59,688 bases of DNA from Oscillospiraceae bacterium (lineage in GTDB: Bacteria; Bacillota; Clostridia; Oscillospirales; JAAYXM01): positions 1 through 59,688 of the forward strand of contig SVLF01000010.1 in assembly GCA_015068085.1 (NCBI GenBank), read 5' to 3'. This document shows positions 44,849 to 53,727 of this stretch, piece by piece. The position numbers and the translations under genes were made by a program. The notes under the pieces are model-generated. The model saw nothing but the letters and a program-made list of their open reading frames with translations, was not told the DNA's origin and ran no database searches. The number at the start of each line of letters is the position of its first letter. Within the stretch, counting starts at the first letter, position 1.

Positions 44849-46396
44849 TTACTTCACTCTGTCGTATGCGCTCTCGTAAGTTGCAAGAAGCTCTTCAACG
44901 CCCATTTCGTTAAGAGTATCTACAAACGTATCAAAGTTTGAAAGCGGCTCCTGACCAAGCATAAACTTGGTAAGCATTTCCTGAGTGTACGTCTGAATTC
45001 CCGTCTTGTACATATCAATAACAGCCTGCTCTTCATCATTAAAGTCAAGCCACAGTGTTACGGGATAATACGGGAGCTGATGCTCTGCTACTATACTCCC
45101 ACTCTCAAGCGTTGTTTCCGACTGAATTGCCTTTGCAGCCTCTGGATCCATACGGCAGAAGGAACCGTAGGTGTGGAAGCCGTAAAGGGTGTTCGGCAAT
45201 GCACCGGTCTCGTCGGTAATATACTTTTTCTTGCCGTCAACAAACTCGTATGTTTCTCCCTCTTTTCCCCAGGATACAAGCTCCATTGCCTCATCGGTAT
45301 ACATCCAGTCAACAAACTGTGCAGCGTTTGCAATACCTTCAGGGTTGCCTGTATCCGGAATTGACATTCCTATCATTTCAAGGTCACCGCGCTCCATCAT
45401 CGCAACGCCTTTTTCGGGATTTGCAACAGGCGGTACAAATGCCTGTATTTTAAATTCCGGATTCTCGTTTTGTGCAAGCTGGTTGTAATGGTCTATGCGC
45501 AGCTGAAGGTGCGGCATAATAAATGTTCTGTTCGTGAGAACAAGCTCGTCAAACGTTGTGCTGTTCATCGTTACGCAATCAGCCGGCATAAGCTTTTCAT
45601 CTATCATTTTTTTGTAGAAGGTAAGAATTTCAAGTGCCGTATCCTCTGTTGCTCCCCAGCGCCATTCTTCATCATCAAAGTCGTAATACGCTCCATGCTG
45701 CCACCATTTATCAAACGAGGACCCCGGAAGGTCAAATACATAACTGAAGCTTCTTGTGCTGTATGGATATGAATCCGGATAGAGCTTTTTAAGAGTTTTG
45801 CTTGCTTCATAAATCTCATCAAAGGTTTCCGGTGCTTTGAGATTGTGTTTTTCGAAAATATCCTCGCGGTAAAGCCATGCGCGCATTCGAGTTCTTCCCT
45901 CGCGTCCTGTGCCCGGAGTATAGTAAATCTTGCCGTCGGCACGCTTACGGTTCTTGACAACTACATCGTACTCTTCCTCGGTCAGCGATTCAATCCATGC
46001 ATTGTAATTTGGCATATATGCTTCTAAATCATCAAATGCAACAAGTCCTTCACCGGCATACTTTGTGTGTCCGCCAACCATATCAAATGCCATCAGGTCC
46101 GGAAGCTCATCGCGGGCGGCGAAGAGAAGCGGGAATTTTGAACCGGCATCGGTTGCAGGAACAGAGATAATATCAAGAGTTGCACCCGAGCCTTCCGACA
46201 TATACTCGAAAAGCTTCCAATCATCTTGTACCGGCCAGCTCGCAGAAGATACTACCATATATTTGATAACATCATCTTTCGTGAGCGGTTCATTTGCATC
46301 GGCGCCGTCAAGGACGGTACTACCGTTGCTGCCTCCGCACGCACAAAGAGCGAAAAGCATAACGGTTGCAAGGGTTAATGCGATAAGTTTTTTCAT
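44849..46396 (-). CDS. ABC sugar-transporter solute-binding lipoprotein, locus 2
   Basis: A 515-residue paralogue of the locus 1 binding protein, alike along the whole length (NEPLTKDDVIKYMV, GLVAFDDLEAYMPNYNAW, DGKIYYTPGTGREG, AWLYREDIFEKHNLKAPETFDEIYE, ANAAQFVDWMYTDEAMELVSWGKEG). The lipoprotein signal ends in LCAC. Differences lie mainly in the ligand-facing middle, consistent with another sugar. No permease is nearby. AGGAGGAAG precedes ATG 46396. It follows the giant lyase gene by 51 bases. Confidence 0.88.
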   Translation of the reverse strand: MKKLIALTLATVMLFALCACGGSNGSTVLDGADANEPLTKDDVIKYMVVSSASWPVQDDWKLFEYMSEGSGATLDIISVPATDAGSKFPLLFAARDELPDLMAFDMVGGHTKYAGEGLVAFDDLEAYMPNYNAWIESLTEEEYDVVVKNRKRADGKIYYTPGTGREGRTRMRAWLYREDIFEKHNLKAPETFDEIYEASKTLKKLYPDSYPYSTRSFSYVFDLPGSSFDKWWQHGAYYDFDDEEWRWGATEDTALEILTFYKKMIDEKLMPADCVTMNSTTFDELVLTNRTFIMPHLQLRIDHYNQLAQNENPEFKIQAFVPPVANPEKGVAMMERGDLEMIGMSIPDTGNPEGIANAAQFVDWMYTDEAMELVSWGKEGETYEFVDGKKKYITDETGALPNTLYGFHTYGSFCRMDPEAAKAIQSETTLESGSIVAEHQLPYYPVTLWLDFNDEEQAVIDMYKTGIQTYTQEMLTKFMLGQEPLSNFDTFVDTLNEMGVEELLATYESAYDRVK

Positions 46397-46447
46397 TTTG
46401 GTCTTCCTCCTGTTTTAAATGTAGAATGCAAAGTGCAAAATGCAAAA

Positions 46448-49400
46448 TTATTTTATATAATCGAGTATGCGTTTCAGTAGCACTGCCACCTCTGCTCTTG
46501 TTGTGTAATCCGTTGGCGCGATACGTCCGTTTTTGCCGTTGACGAATCCTGCGCCGATGAGAGCAGTGACGGCATCGCGGGCGTAGGGTGCGACGGTGGC
46601 GGAGTCGGGGTAACCCGCCACCTCATCCGTCGACGGGAGAGCACGGAGCCCCTCCCCTACAGGATTGGTGGTCAATGCCCGATGCACTATTACCATCATA
46701 TCCTGGCGGGTGATTGTGTTGCGTGGTGCGTACTTGTTATCGCCTATGCCGTTTACAACCCCCGTGTTGCGCGCTATTGCAAGCTCAGGCGCAAAGTAGT
46801 CGCTGCTCTGTACGTCTACAAAGTTCTCCGCATTTTCACTTTCAAGCTTGAATGCGCGCACCAAGAGCAATGCGAAATCAGCGCGGGTGATGTTATTTGA
46901 CGGAGAGAACGTACTTGCGGATGTGCCCTTTATTATTCCATCCGTTGCAAGTGCGTTTATCGCGTCCTCTGCCCATACGTGGTTTGCAATGTCTGTGAAA
47001 CGGATGATATCCGTTTCACCCGACGCGTCGGGTGCGGTATTCTCCGTATCGCCTGTATTCTCATCAGGCGGGACGTTAGTCTTATCATCGCCTGTTTCCG
47101 GCTTATCAGGTGTCGGTGCGGCTCCGCCGCCTCCGCCCCCACCACTGCCGCCGGATGTGCCGGAAGAGGCTGATGAGTCGTTTGCATTATCCTCTGAAGG
47201 TTTTGATGTCGTCGAGCCGTAGACGGTTATGTAAAAGTGAACTGTGCTTTCACGTCCATTTTCATCCAATGCGGTAACGGCGAAGTGGTTGTTTCCTACC
47301 TGCGATGCGTCGGGCTTCCATGTAACAAGTCCGGTTGCCTCGTTTATGCTTGCGCCGCGCGGGAGCACTGTGCCCGAATATTTAATTTCCGGTGAATTTT
47401 CCGTAATCGGACTTTCGGCATTTAATTTTACGGTTATCGTGCTTCCTACACTTGTTGACAATGTGTCGGATACTCCATCAAACACCGGCGAAAAATCCTC
47501 GCTGTATGTAAGCGGAATTCGTGCTTCCTGTCCCTCTGAAATCATATACTCAAAGCCTTTGGAGAAATCTCCCGAATCAACATATTTTCTGACCGGGGAA
47601 ACAAGCCCTGTATCAAGAATCAGGTTGTCTCCCGATTGTGAAGCGGATTCTATTTTGAAGGTTCCGCTTCGTGAGTCGTTGCCGTTATCGATAAATACAT
47701 ATCTGCCTGTAAGATTCTCAAGCTCTTGTGCGGACATCTGCCGGGGGTTTTTAAGTTGCAACGTGATTTCATTTTCAAAGGATAACGAAGCTCCTTTTGT
47801 AAAGCTTTTTACAGCCGCTTCAATGCTTACTGCACTTTCAATTTCATTACCTATAATATCGCCGTCGTGAACATACTTATAAATATTTTCATTTTTTTCA
47901 TTGATGGTATATACGCCGACAAAGCCGCGGAAGCTGAGCGTCTTTCCGTCATCCAGATCTATTTCATACGTAACCGAGGTGTTGGTAGCGTAGAGAATGT
48001 AATCCACGCGTCCGCTCTTATGCTCAACTTTTACCGCGCGGTGGGCATCACCCTTTTCTTCGGGAACATCTCCGACAACCCGCATAGAAAGCTCACTTGA
48101 GCGTTTCAGATAGCGTGATGACCTGTACGGTTCAAATACTGCTGTAAATACTGTGTCGAGGTTTTCCCCTGTGTGCTCTACAAGAACATATTTGAGCTTG
48201 TCAATGTTTTTATTGCTTGCTTTGTTCGGCGGGAATCCGTCCGCAATTGCAACGCTTGCCGAAACCTCACCGTGCATATTCCCGCTGTTGAGCAGTGTCA
48301 TACGCAAATGGAGATTCTTGTTGTTTGAAATTGCCTTGTTGAAATCCTTGATCGCAAAATCAATTTCAACATTGTTCGCGGGTGAAGTGTCGCGGTCTAC
48401 GTTCTTAAGCCAGGTATATCCTCTCGGATACAAGGTCTTGTAATTCCATTCGTCAGGAGAATATGGGTCTGCTCCATACTTAACCTCAAGGATTTGCTCA
48501 GGTGCTGTTACCGTCTTTTCTCCTTCGGAAAGGAGCCGCACGGCGTTTGTTTTGGTGTTTTTTACGTACAAAGCGTCGCGTCCGGCATAGGTTCCCTTAT
48601 AATTTCCGTCCGCATCAAGCTGTGACCCGGATATATAATTTCCATCTTCATCCTCAACCACAGAGAAGTCAAGGCCTTTAGTTTCATGTATCTCGTTACT
48701 TGACGCATGGAAGCTGTACAAATGGTCATTGCCTCCGAGAACCCTGAAAAAGTCTACTGTATATGAATTTTCATCATCTACGCGAACTGTAACCACGCTT
48801 CTGCGATAAGCCTCCGTTGAGTCGTACACATAGCTAGCATCGACATCCATTAAGGAAACAATTCCGCTATCGTCAAAGTGTTTTGCATTACCGCGGATTT
48901 CTTCATTCTCAAGCTGTTCATCCTCATCCACCATAACGGTGTTGTGAGATAATGTACTTCTCACCCACTGCAGACGGTTCGGCTGTTTTCCAGTCTGTTC
49001 CGGATACCCGAGATCGGGTGTGAAGTTCAAGCCAAATGCCGTTAAGCCGAGGTTGAGAGAATCCCGGTGGGCGTGACCTGTATTTGTTCCGAAATACATC
49101 CATGCATCGCGGCGTGTTTCCTGCGCTGTTTGCAAAACACTTCCGGTAAAGTCTCCACCATCGCGAAGTATTGCAAAGCCGAAATTTGTCATCATTTCAG
49201 ATGTCGTCTTCAGCTCGCCGCGCTCCTCAATGACAGTGCGAACCTCGTGCTCAAGCCTTTCGGGATCCTGCTCGGTTATTGCATAGTGCAAGCCATCTGC
49301 GGAATTACCATTGAGAAGGTAAAGAACCTGTGCAAAAACCTTGTCTCCGGTAAGCTTCCATCCGCTGAGAGCTTCATCTTCACTTACCCAGTAGCTTTTT

Positions 49401-52400
49401 GCAAGAGTTGAGCTTGAGTCTCCTATCTGAGGGGTATAATACGTCGATATCAGTGGGATATTTGCATAGTGCATCATAATAAACTTTGGGTGATTGGCAA
49501 GATTCTTGTTCAGATACTTGTCGTTGCTTTCAAGAACTTCATTTACCGCTCTTAAATTATCCAGCCAATAAACGTTATAAGAAGAACCTTCATCGCCCTG
49601 ACCGTCGGCATCAACTTCATCGGTAAGCTGCGCGTATATTCCTCCCCCGGTTTTTTGTGGCTTTACATCCCAGCCGGTCGCCATCAGAAAGTCCAGCCAC
49701 TTCTGCGACTCAGGATATGAATCGAGAACTACTGCAGCAGTGACGGTTGTCTGCTGTTCCATTCCGTAGTTTCCGGTAATCAGCCAGTCTCGCACGCTTT
49801 CAAGAGAGTTTCTCACAATTCCGTCTTCGATGTTTGTGCGTATCTGTGACGGAGTCTCTTTTGCGTACTTTATTTTATATCGGGTTGCTTTGTCTCTAAT
49901 GTAATTCAGGACATATTCGTCCTCATACATATCAAAAACCATATCATAGGCTGTTATAAAAGAGGTTGCAAGCTCAGTGTCCCAGATACTTCCGACCAGC
50001 TTTCCTGCGTTAGATGTTCCGTTCGTCGGCGTGATGCTGTTATACTGTCCGGTGCTGTATTGCGGATAAAAATCAGCTACTCTGTCAAGCAATATTGCCG
50101 CAACCCTGCCGTATTTCCTGTCTCCCGTGTAGAAGTATGCATACGCGGTGTTTTCTATCGCATTGCCAACAGCACCGTTGCGCCATACTCCGAAGAAAAG
50201 ATACTGTGCAATATATGTGTGGCGCTCAATGGTTGTGCCGCTGCACTTATACGGCGTGCCGTCAGGCATTTTGGGAACATATCCAAGTCCGTCATCAACA
50301 CCCCAGGTCTCGGCAGTTTCACCGTCGCGAAGTCCGCTGCCTGCGTTGATAGTCTTCACCTTGTAATTGCCGTCGACGTCCTTATCTCCGACTTCCGGAT
50401 AGAGCTCGTTGTAAAGATAACCGCCCTTTACTCCGTAGCCGTAGTATTCGTTCCACTCTGCGCTCCACTGGCTTTCCGGAGCTTTGCAGACGCACTCTGT
50501 ATAATCGGCAGAGCCGTGATATATAAGTCTGTGGTGCGCATCAAGTGCGCGCTGACGGTCGAATTCTCCGTATTCGTTGAGCCCAAGCTTATAGAATCCT
50601 TCAAAATTGTTTGAAGGAAAAAGCCGCTTACAATCCGGACACTGCGTTTTCCACGGACGGGAAAGCGCGTTGTTTATCCATGCATATGTAGTGTATTTCG
50701 CACGCAGGTCTACATTACAGTAACGGCACTTATACGCATTCGGGTCATTTTTGTGACCAACGATGTATCCTCTTGCAATTCCCTCGGAATGTATCATGGA
50801 ATAAAGCAGGTCAATGTTGTCTACATATTTGTCTGCTTTTTTTATATACCCGTCCACCTTGGCCTTTGCCCAATCGTATTTCGCGGCATTCTCGCGGGCG
50901 GCTGCCGCTTTTTCTGCTGTCATATAAGATGCTTCAGACTTTGCGCGCGAAACCGTGAGCGATATTTCTTTTTCTATTACTCTTCCGTTAAGCTCGGCTG
51001 TTACAAGGAATTTCGCAACTCCCTCAGAAAGGGGAAGGATGTCTTTTCCGTTTACTATTTCCGCGATTTCCGGAGTGGTTGAAACGGTGGAAAAAACCAT
51101 CTTTTCCGAATTAAGCTCACGACCGAGGTTGCTTATCGCCTTTACGTACAACGGAACAGTGTCGTTTTCTTTATCCGTAAGCCGGATATGACGGCTGCCG
51201 CCGGCTGTTGCATCTATATCCGTCATACTTTCTGGCAAAATTTCAAGATCAATATAACCGGTTACCTTACCTGTAACAAAACCGTTTATGTATGACTCAA
51301 CCTTGATTTTTACGTTACCTGCTTTGTGAGCGCTCAGAACATCGCCGTTGACCGTTGCAACATCTTCGTTCATAGACACGAAGCTTGTTACAACTGCAGG
51401 AGTTGTAATAACCGTTCCGTCGGAGAGCTTCGGCGCGGCAGTGAGTTGCACCTTGTCACCTGCAAAGATCTCTTTCACATTCACACTTGCACTCGTCGAT
51501 TCGAGAGCATCAGACGGAAGCGGATAAACCGCGAAGGAATGGATATTTGTGTACAGATGATTTTTGTAGTTCACGCTTCCGTTTGAAACGTTGAAATTCG
51601 ACGGTCCCTGAAGGTTTTCATTAACACCGTTTACCTGTAGGAGAAGATAATGCTCTCCCGCTTTCTCCACAGTTATGTTTTCAAAGAGTACGCTCTTTTT
51701 CATCAGCTCGCCACTTGCAAGCGTGCCGTCATACATATCCATCGTGCCGAGCATGTATTTTTCCTTATCGGCGGCGGAAAGTGAGGCTATATATTTTGAA
51801 ATATTGGATGAATCCGAAAGATTGGAAAAGGCGCTTGCATCAACAACCGATTTGGGAACTAAATATATATCATATATACATAAATCGCGTCTCGCCTCGT
51901 ATGTAAATGCCGGTGCAAATTCGCCGGTTCTGCTTACATCAAGAAGAATCGCAATCGACATATCCTGTCGCGCGGTATATTCACCTCCGCTGAAGGTTCC
52001 CTCATCCGAATTTACATCTGCACCCGTATATCTCGCGGCACGGTACCCGTAGGCATGCCATGAGAGCGCGTTTGGCGCGGAATGCTTTCCGTTTGCATTG
52101 CTTGTTATCCCCTCTTCTCCGGTGAGGGAAAACCAGTAATGAGTGCTTGAGCCACTTACAATGCGCCACGGGTCGGTGCCATTAGATGCATAAGCTTTTT
52201 TCATCATATCCGCCTTTTCAATCTCGACATTCTCGCCGTAGCCCTTCGAACCAAACGCAAAAACGCTTCCGTCAAGTTCTGCCCTTACTTCAACGCTTAT
52301 GAGCGCTTTGATATTCTCTTTATTTTCATTTTCTGCCGATACCATAATGGTTGTTTTTCCGATTCCGACTGCCGTTATTTCGCCGCCGGGTGTAACGGTT

Positions 52401-53650
52401 GCTATCGACTCATCGGCAGAGGAAAAGCTCAGCTGATACGCATCTGCACTCTGTGTTTTTCCGTTTGACATAAGTGCCGACACCTCAATCACGGCAGAGC
52501 TGTTCTGAGCATCGTTTTCAAAGAAAACGAGCGAGTTTTTTGCCGGGACGAGCTTTTCAAGGAACGGCTTTCCTTCAACGGTGAGCGTCGCCTCACCCGA
52601 AACCTGCGTTCCCAGAACAGATGCCGTAATTTTGGTACTTCCTTTTGAAACTGCCGTTATCTCGCCCGTGGACTCATCAACAGTTGCAACGGAAGTATCC
52701 GAGCTTGAAAACTTTATTTCATATTTTTCATTCGGCACATCCCCGTTATCAAGCTTAAGGCTTACATCTGCACTCGTCGAGCCTCCCTCGAAAATTGTAC
52801 TTTCCGCAAGAGTGATCTTTATTTCCGAAAGCTTGGGGCGTTCAACCGTGCCATAAGGGTGCATATCAAACGAGTAAATATTCGTATAGAAATTTGGAAA
52901 ATTTCCACTCGGATATGCTTTCTGCAGCTTCTCACTTATTCCGTTTGTTCTGAAAAAGAGATAATATTCGCCGGTTGCATTTTCCGCTACCGTATAATCA
53001 GGGAAAAAGCTTGTTTTTACACCCGCAGACTCTACACTCATATCAAGCTTGCCAAGATAGTACGGCTCACCTGTAACAGTTGCGTTAGCCAGAACCGAGC
53101 TGAGAAGATTAGGTGAAGGATTGTTTTTTGTTCCGTTAAAACCTATCCAGCTTTCCGACCAGCTTTTTATTCCCTCAACCACAGATTTTGGAACGAGATA
53201 CACGTCGTATATGCACAGCTTTTCTCCCGCATGATATGTAATTGTGGGCGTAAATGTTCCGCTGTTTTCTATCTTGAGCAAAAGAGCTACAGCACCGTCG
53301 CGCTTTGCCTTTCCCGCTTGCCACGCGCGGGTTCCGTACATATACCACGACAATGCACTCGGTTTTACATTTGTATTAGCATTTACTCCTGTGGCAGCAG
53401 ACGCGTAAAAATGACCGCCCTGAACGTATTGATGACCGTCCACACGCCACGGAGATGTGTTTGTACCGGCAAAGGTCTTTGCCGTATCGTATTCTGCAAG
53501 CGCGGCTATATCCAGAGATGTTTCGGATTTATATCCCGCCGCACTGAATACGAAGCTCATTTTCTCAGAAGCTTTCTCCTGCGCATAAGATGTAGGAATA
53601 AAAGCAACCATAATGCTTATTACAAGAAGTATTGATAAAATTCTTTTCAT
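46448..53650 (-). CDS. Giant SLH-anchored heparinase II/III-like polysaccharide lyase, locus 2
   Basis: A 2400-residue exported protein; AAAGGAG upstream of ATG 53650. Order: signal peptide (1-23); two copies of a ~240-residue module (about 31-260 and 458-710; YDVYLVPKSVV and YDIYLVPKSVV), each followed by two Big2-like domains; heparinase II/III-type toroid and sandwich (about 910-2030) with CRYC...CPDCKRLFPSNNF (972, 1003), SYNVYWLDNL near 1354 and GHAHRDSLNLGL near 1524; a cadherin-like Ig domain (about 2054-2145); Gly-rich linker; three SLH repeats (about 2217-2400). The catalytic half is clearly homologous to the locus 1 lyase, but the N-terminal modules are unrelated to those of locus 1. 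Substrate unknown. Confidence 0.88.
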   Translation of the reverse strand: MKRILSILLVISIMVAFIPTSYAQEKASEKMSFVFSAAGYKSETSLDIAALAEYDTAKTFAGTNTSPWRVDGHQYVQGGHFYASAATGVNANTNVKPSALSWYMYGTRAWQAGKAKRDGAVALLLKIENSGTFTPTITYHAGEKLCIYDVYLVPKSVVEGIKSWSESWIGFNGTKNNPSPNLLSSVLANATVTGEPYYLGKLDMSVESAGVKTSFFPDYTVAENATGEYYLFFRTNGISEKLQKAYPSGNFPNFYTNIYSFDMHPYGTVERPKLSEIKITLAESTIFEGGSTSADVSLKLDNGDVPNEKYEIKFSSSDTSVATVDESTGEITAVSKGSTKITASVLGTQVSGEATLTVEGKPFLEKLVPAKNSLVFFENDAQNSSAVIEVSALMSNGKTQSADAYQLSFSSADESIATVTPGGEITAVGIGKTTIMVSAENENKENIKALISVEVRAELDGSVFAFGSKGYGENVEIEKADMMKKAYASNGTDPWRIVSGSSTHYWFSLTGEEGITSNANGKHSAPNALSWHAYGYRAARYTGADVNSDEGTFSGGEYTARQDMSIAILLDVSRTGEFAPAFTYEARRDLCIYDIYLVPKSVVDASAFSNLSDSSNISKYIASLSAADKEKYMLGTMDMYDGTLASGELMKKSVLFENITVEKAGEHYLLLQVNGVNENLQGPSNFNVSNGSVNYKNHLYTNIHSFAVYPLPSDALESTSASVNVKEIFAGDKVQLTAAPKLSDGTVITTPAVVTSFVSMNEDVATVNGDVLSAHKAGNVKIKVESYINGFVTGKVTGYIDLEILPESMTDIDATAGGSRHIRLTDKENDTVPLYVKAISNLGRELNSEKMVFSTVSTTPEIAEIVNGKDILPLSEGVAKFLVTAELNGRVIEKEISLTVSRAKSEASYMTAEKAAAARENAAKYDWAKAKVDGYIKKADKYVDNIDLLYSMIHSEGIARGYIVGHKNDPNAYKCRYCNVDLRAKYTTYAWINNALSRPWKTQCPDCKRLFPSNNFEGFYKLGLNEYGEFDRQRALDAHHRLIYHGSADYTECVCKAPESQWSAEWNEYYGYGVKGGYLYNELYPEVGDKDVDGNYKVKTINAGSGLRDGETAETWGVDDGLGYVPKMPDGTPYKCSGTTIERHTYIAQYLFFGVWRNGAVGNAIENTAYAYFYTGDRKYGRVAAILLDRVADFYPQYSTGQYNSITPTNGTSNAGKLVGSIWDTELATSFITAYDMVFDMYEDEYVLNYIRDKATRYKIKYAKETPSQIRTNIEDGIVRNSLESVRDWLITGNYGMEQQTTVTAAVVLDSYPESQKWLDFLMATGWDVKPQKTGGGIYAQLTDEVDADGQGDEGSSYNVYWLDNLRAVNEVLESNDKYLNKNLANHPKFIMMHYANIPLISTYYTPQIGDSSSTLAKSYWVSEDEALSGWKLTGDKVFAQVLYLLNGNSADGLHYAITEQDPERLEHEVRTVIEERGELKTTSEMMTNFGFAILRDGGDFTGSVLQTAQETRRDAWMYFGTNTGHAHRDSLNLGLTAFGLNFTPDLGYPEQTGKQPNRLQWVRSTLSHNTVMVDEDEQLENEEIRGNAKHFDDSGIVSLMDVDASYVYDSTEAYRRSVVTVRVDDENSYTVDFFRVLGGNDHLYSFHASSNEIHETKGLDFSVVEDEDGNYISGSQLDADGNYKGTYAGRDALYVKNTKTNAVRLLSEGEKTVTAPEQILEVKYGADPYSPDEWNYKTLYPRGYTWLKNVDRDTSPANNVEIDFAIKDFNKAISNNKNLHLRMTLLNSGNMHGEVSASVAIADGFPPNKASNKNIDKLKYVLVEHTGENLDTVFTAVFEPYRSSRYLKRSSELSMRVVGDVPEEKGDAHRAVKVEHKSGRVDYILYATNTSVTYEIDLDDGKTLSFRGFVGVYTINEKNENIYKYVHDGDIIGNEIESAVSIEAAVKSFTKGASLSFENEITLQLKNPRQMSAQELENLTGRYVFIDNGNDSRSGTFKIESASQSGDNLILDTGLVSPVRKYVDSGDFSKGFEYMISEGQEARIPLTYSEDFSPVFDGVSDTLSTSVGSTITVKLNAESPITENSPEIKYSGTVLPRGASINEATGLVTWKPDASQVGNNHFAVTALDENGRESTVHFYITVYGSTTSKPSEDNANDSSASSGTSGGSGGGGGGGAAPTPDKPETGDDKTNVPPDENTGDTENTAPDASGETDIIRFTDIANHVWAEDAINALATDGIIKGTSASTFSPSNNITRADFALLLVRAFKLESENAENFVDVQSSDYFAPELAIARNTGVVNGIGDNKYAPRNTITRQDMMVIVHRALTTNPVGEGLRALPSTDEVAGYPDSATVAPYARDAVTALIGAGFVNGKNGRIAPTDYTTRAEVAVLLKRILDYIK

Positions 53651-53678
53651 AACTCATTCTCCTTTCATGGTTCACAAA

Positions 53679-53709
53679 GCGGGGCAAAAGATACCGTCCT
53701 CTGCCCCGC
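53679..53709 (-). terminator. Hairpin between secreted partner gene and lyase gene, locus 2
   Basis: On the minus strand GCGGGGCA pairs perfectly with TGCCCCGC, followed by a weak TTTGTG tail. It occupies the same operon position as the hairpin at 16262-16302. It may be a partial terminator or a processing signal. Confidence 0.6.
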
Positions 53710-53727
53710 TGCTGTCTTAATGTTATT

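Noticed and set aside
50060..50614. 184-codon plus-strand open frame inside the locus 2 lyase region
   Set aside because: Shadow of the lyase reading frame; no start signal or recognisable product.
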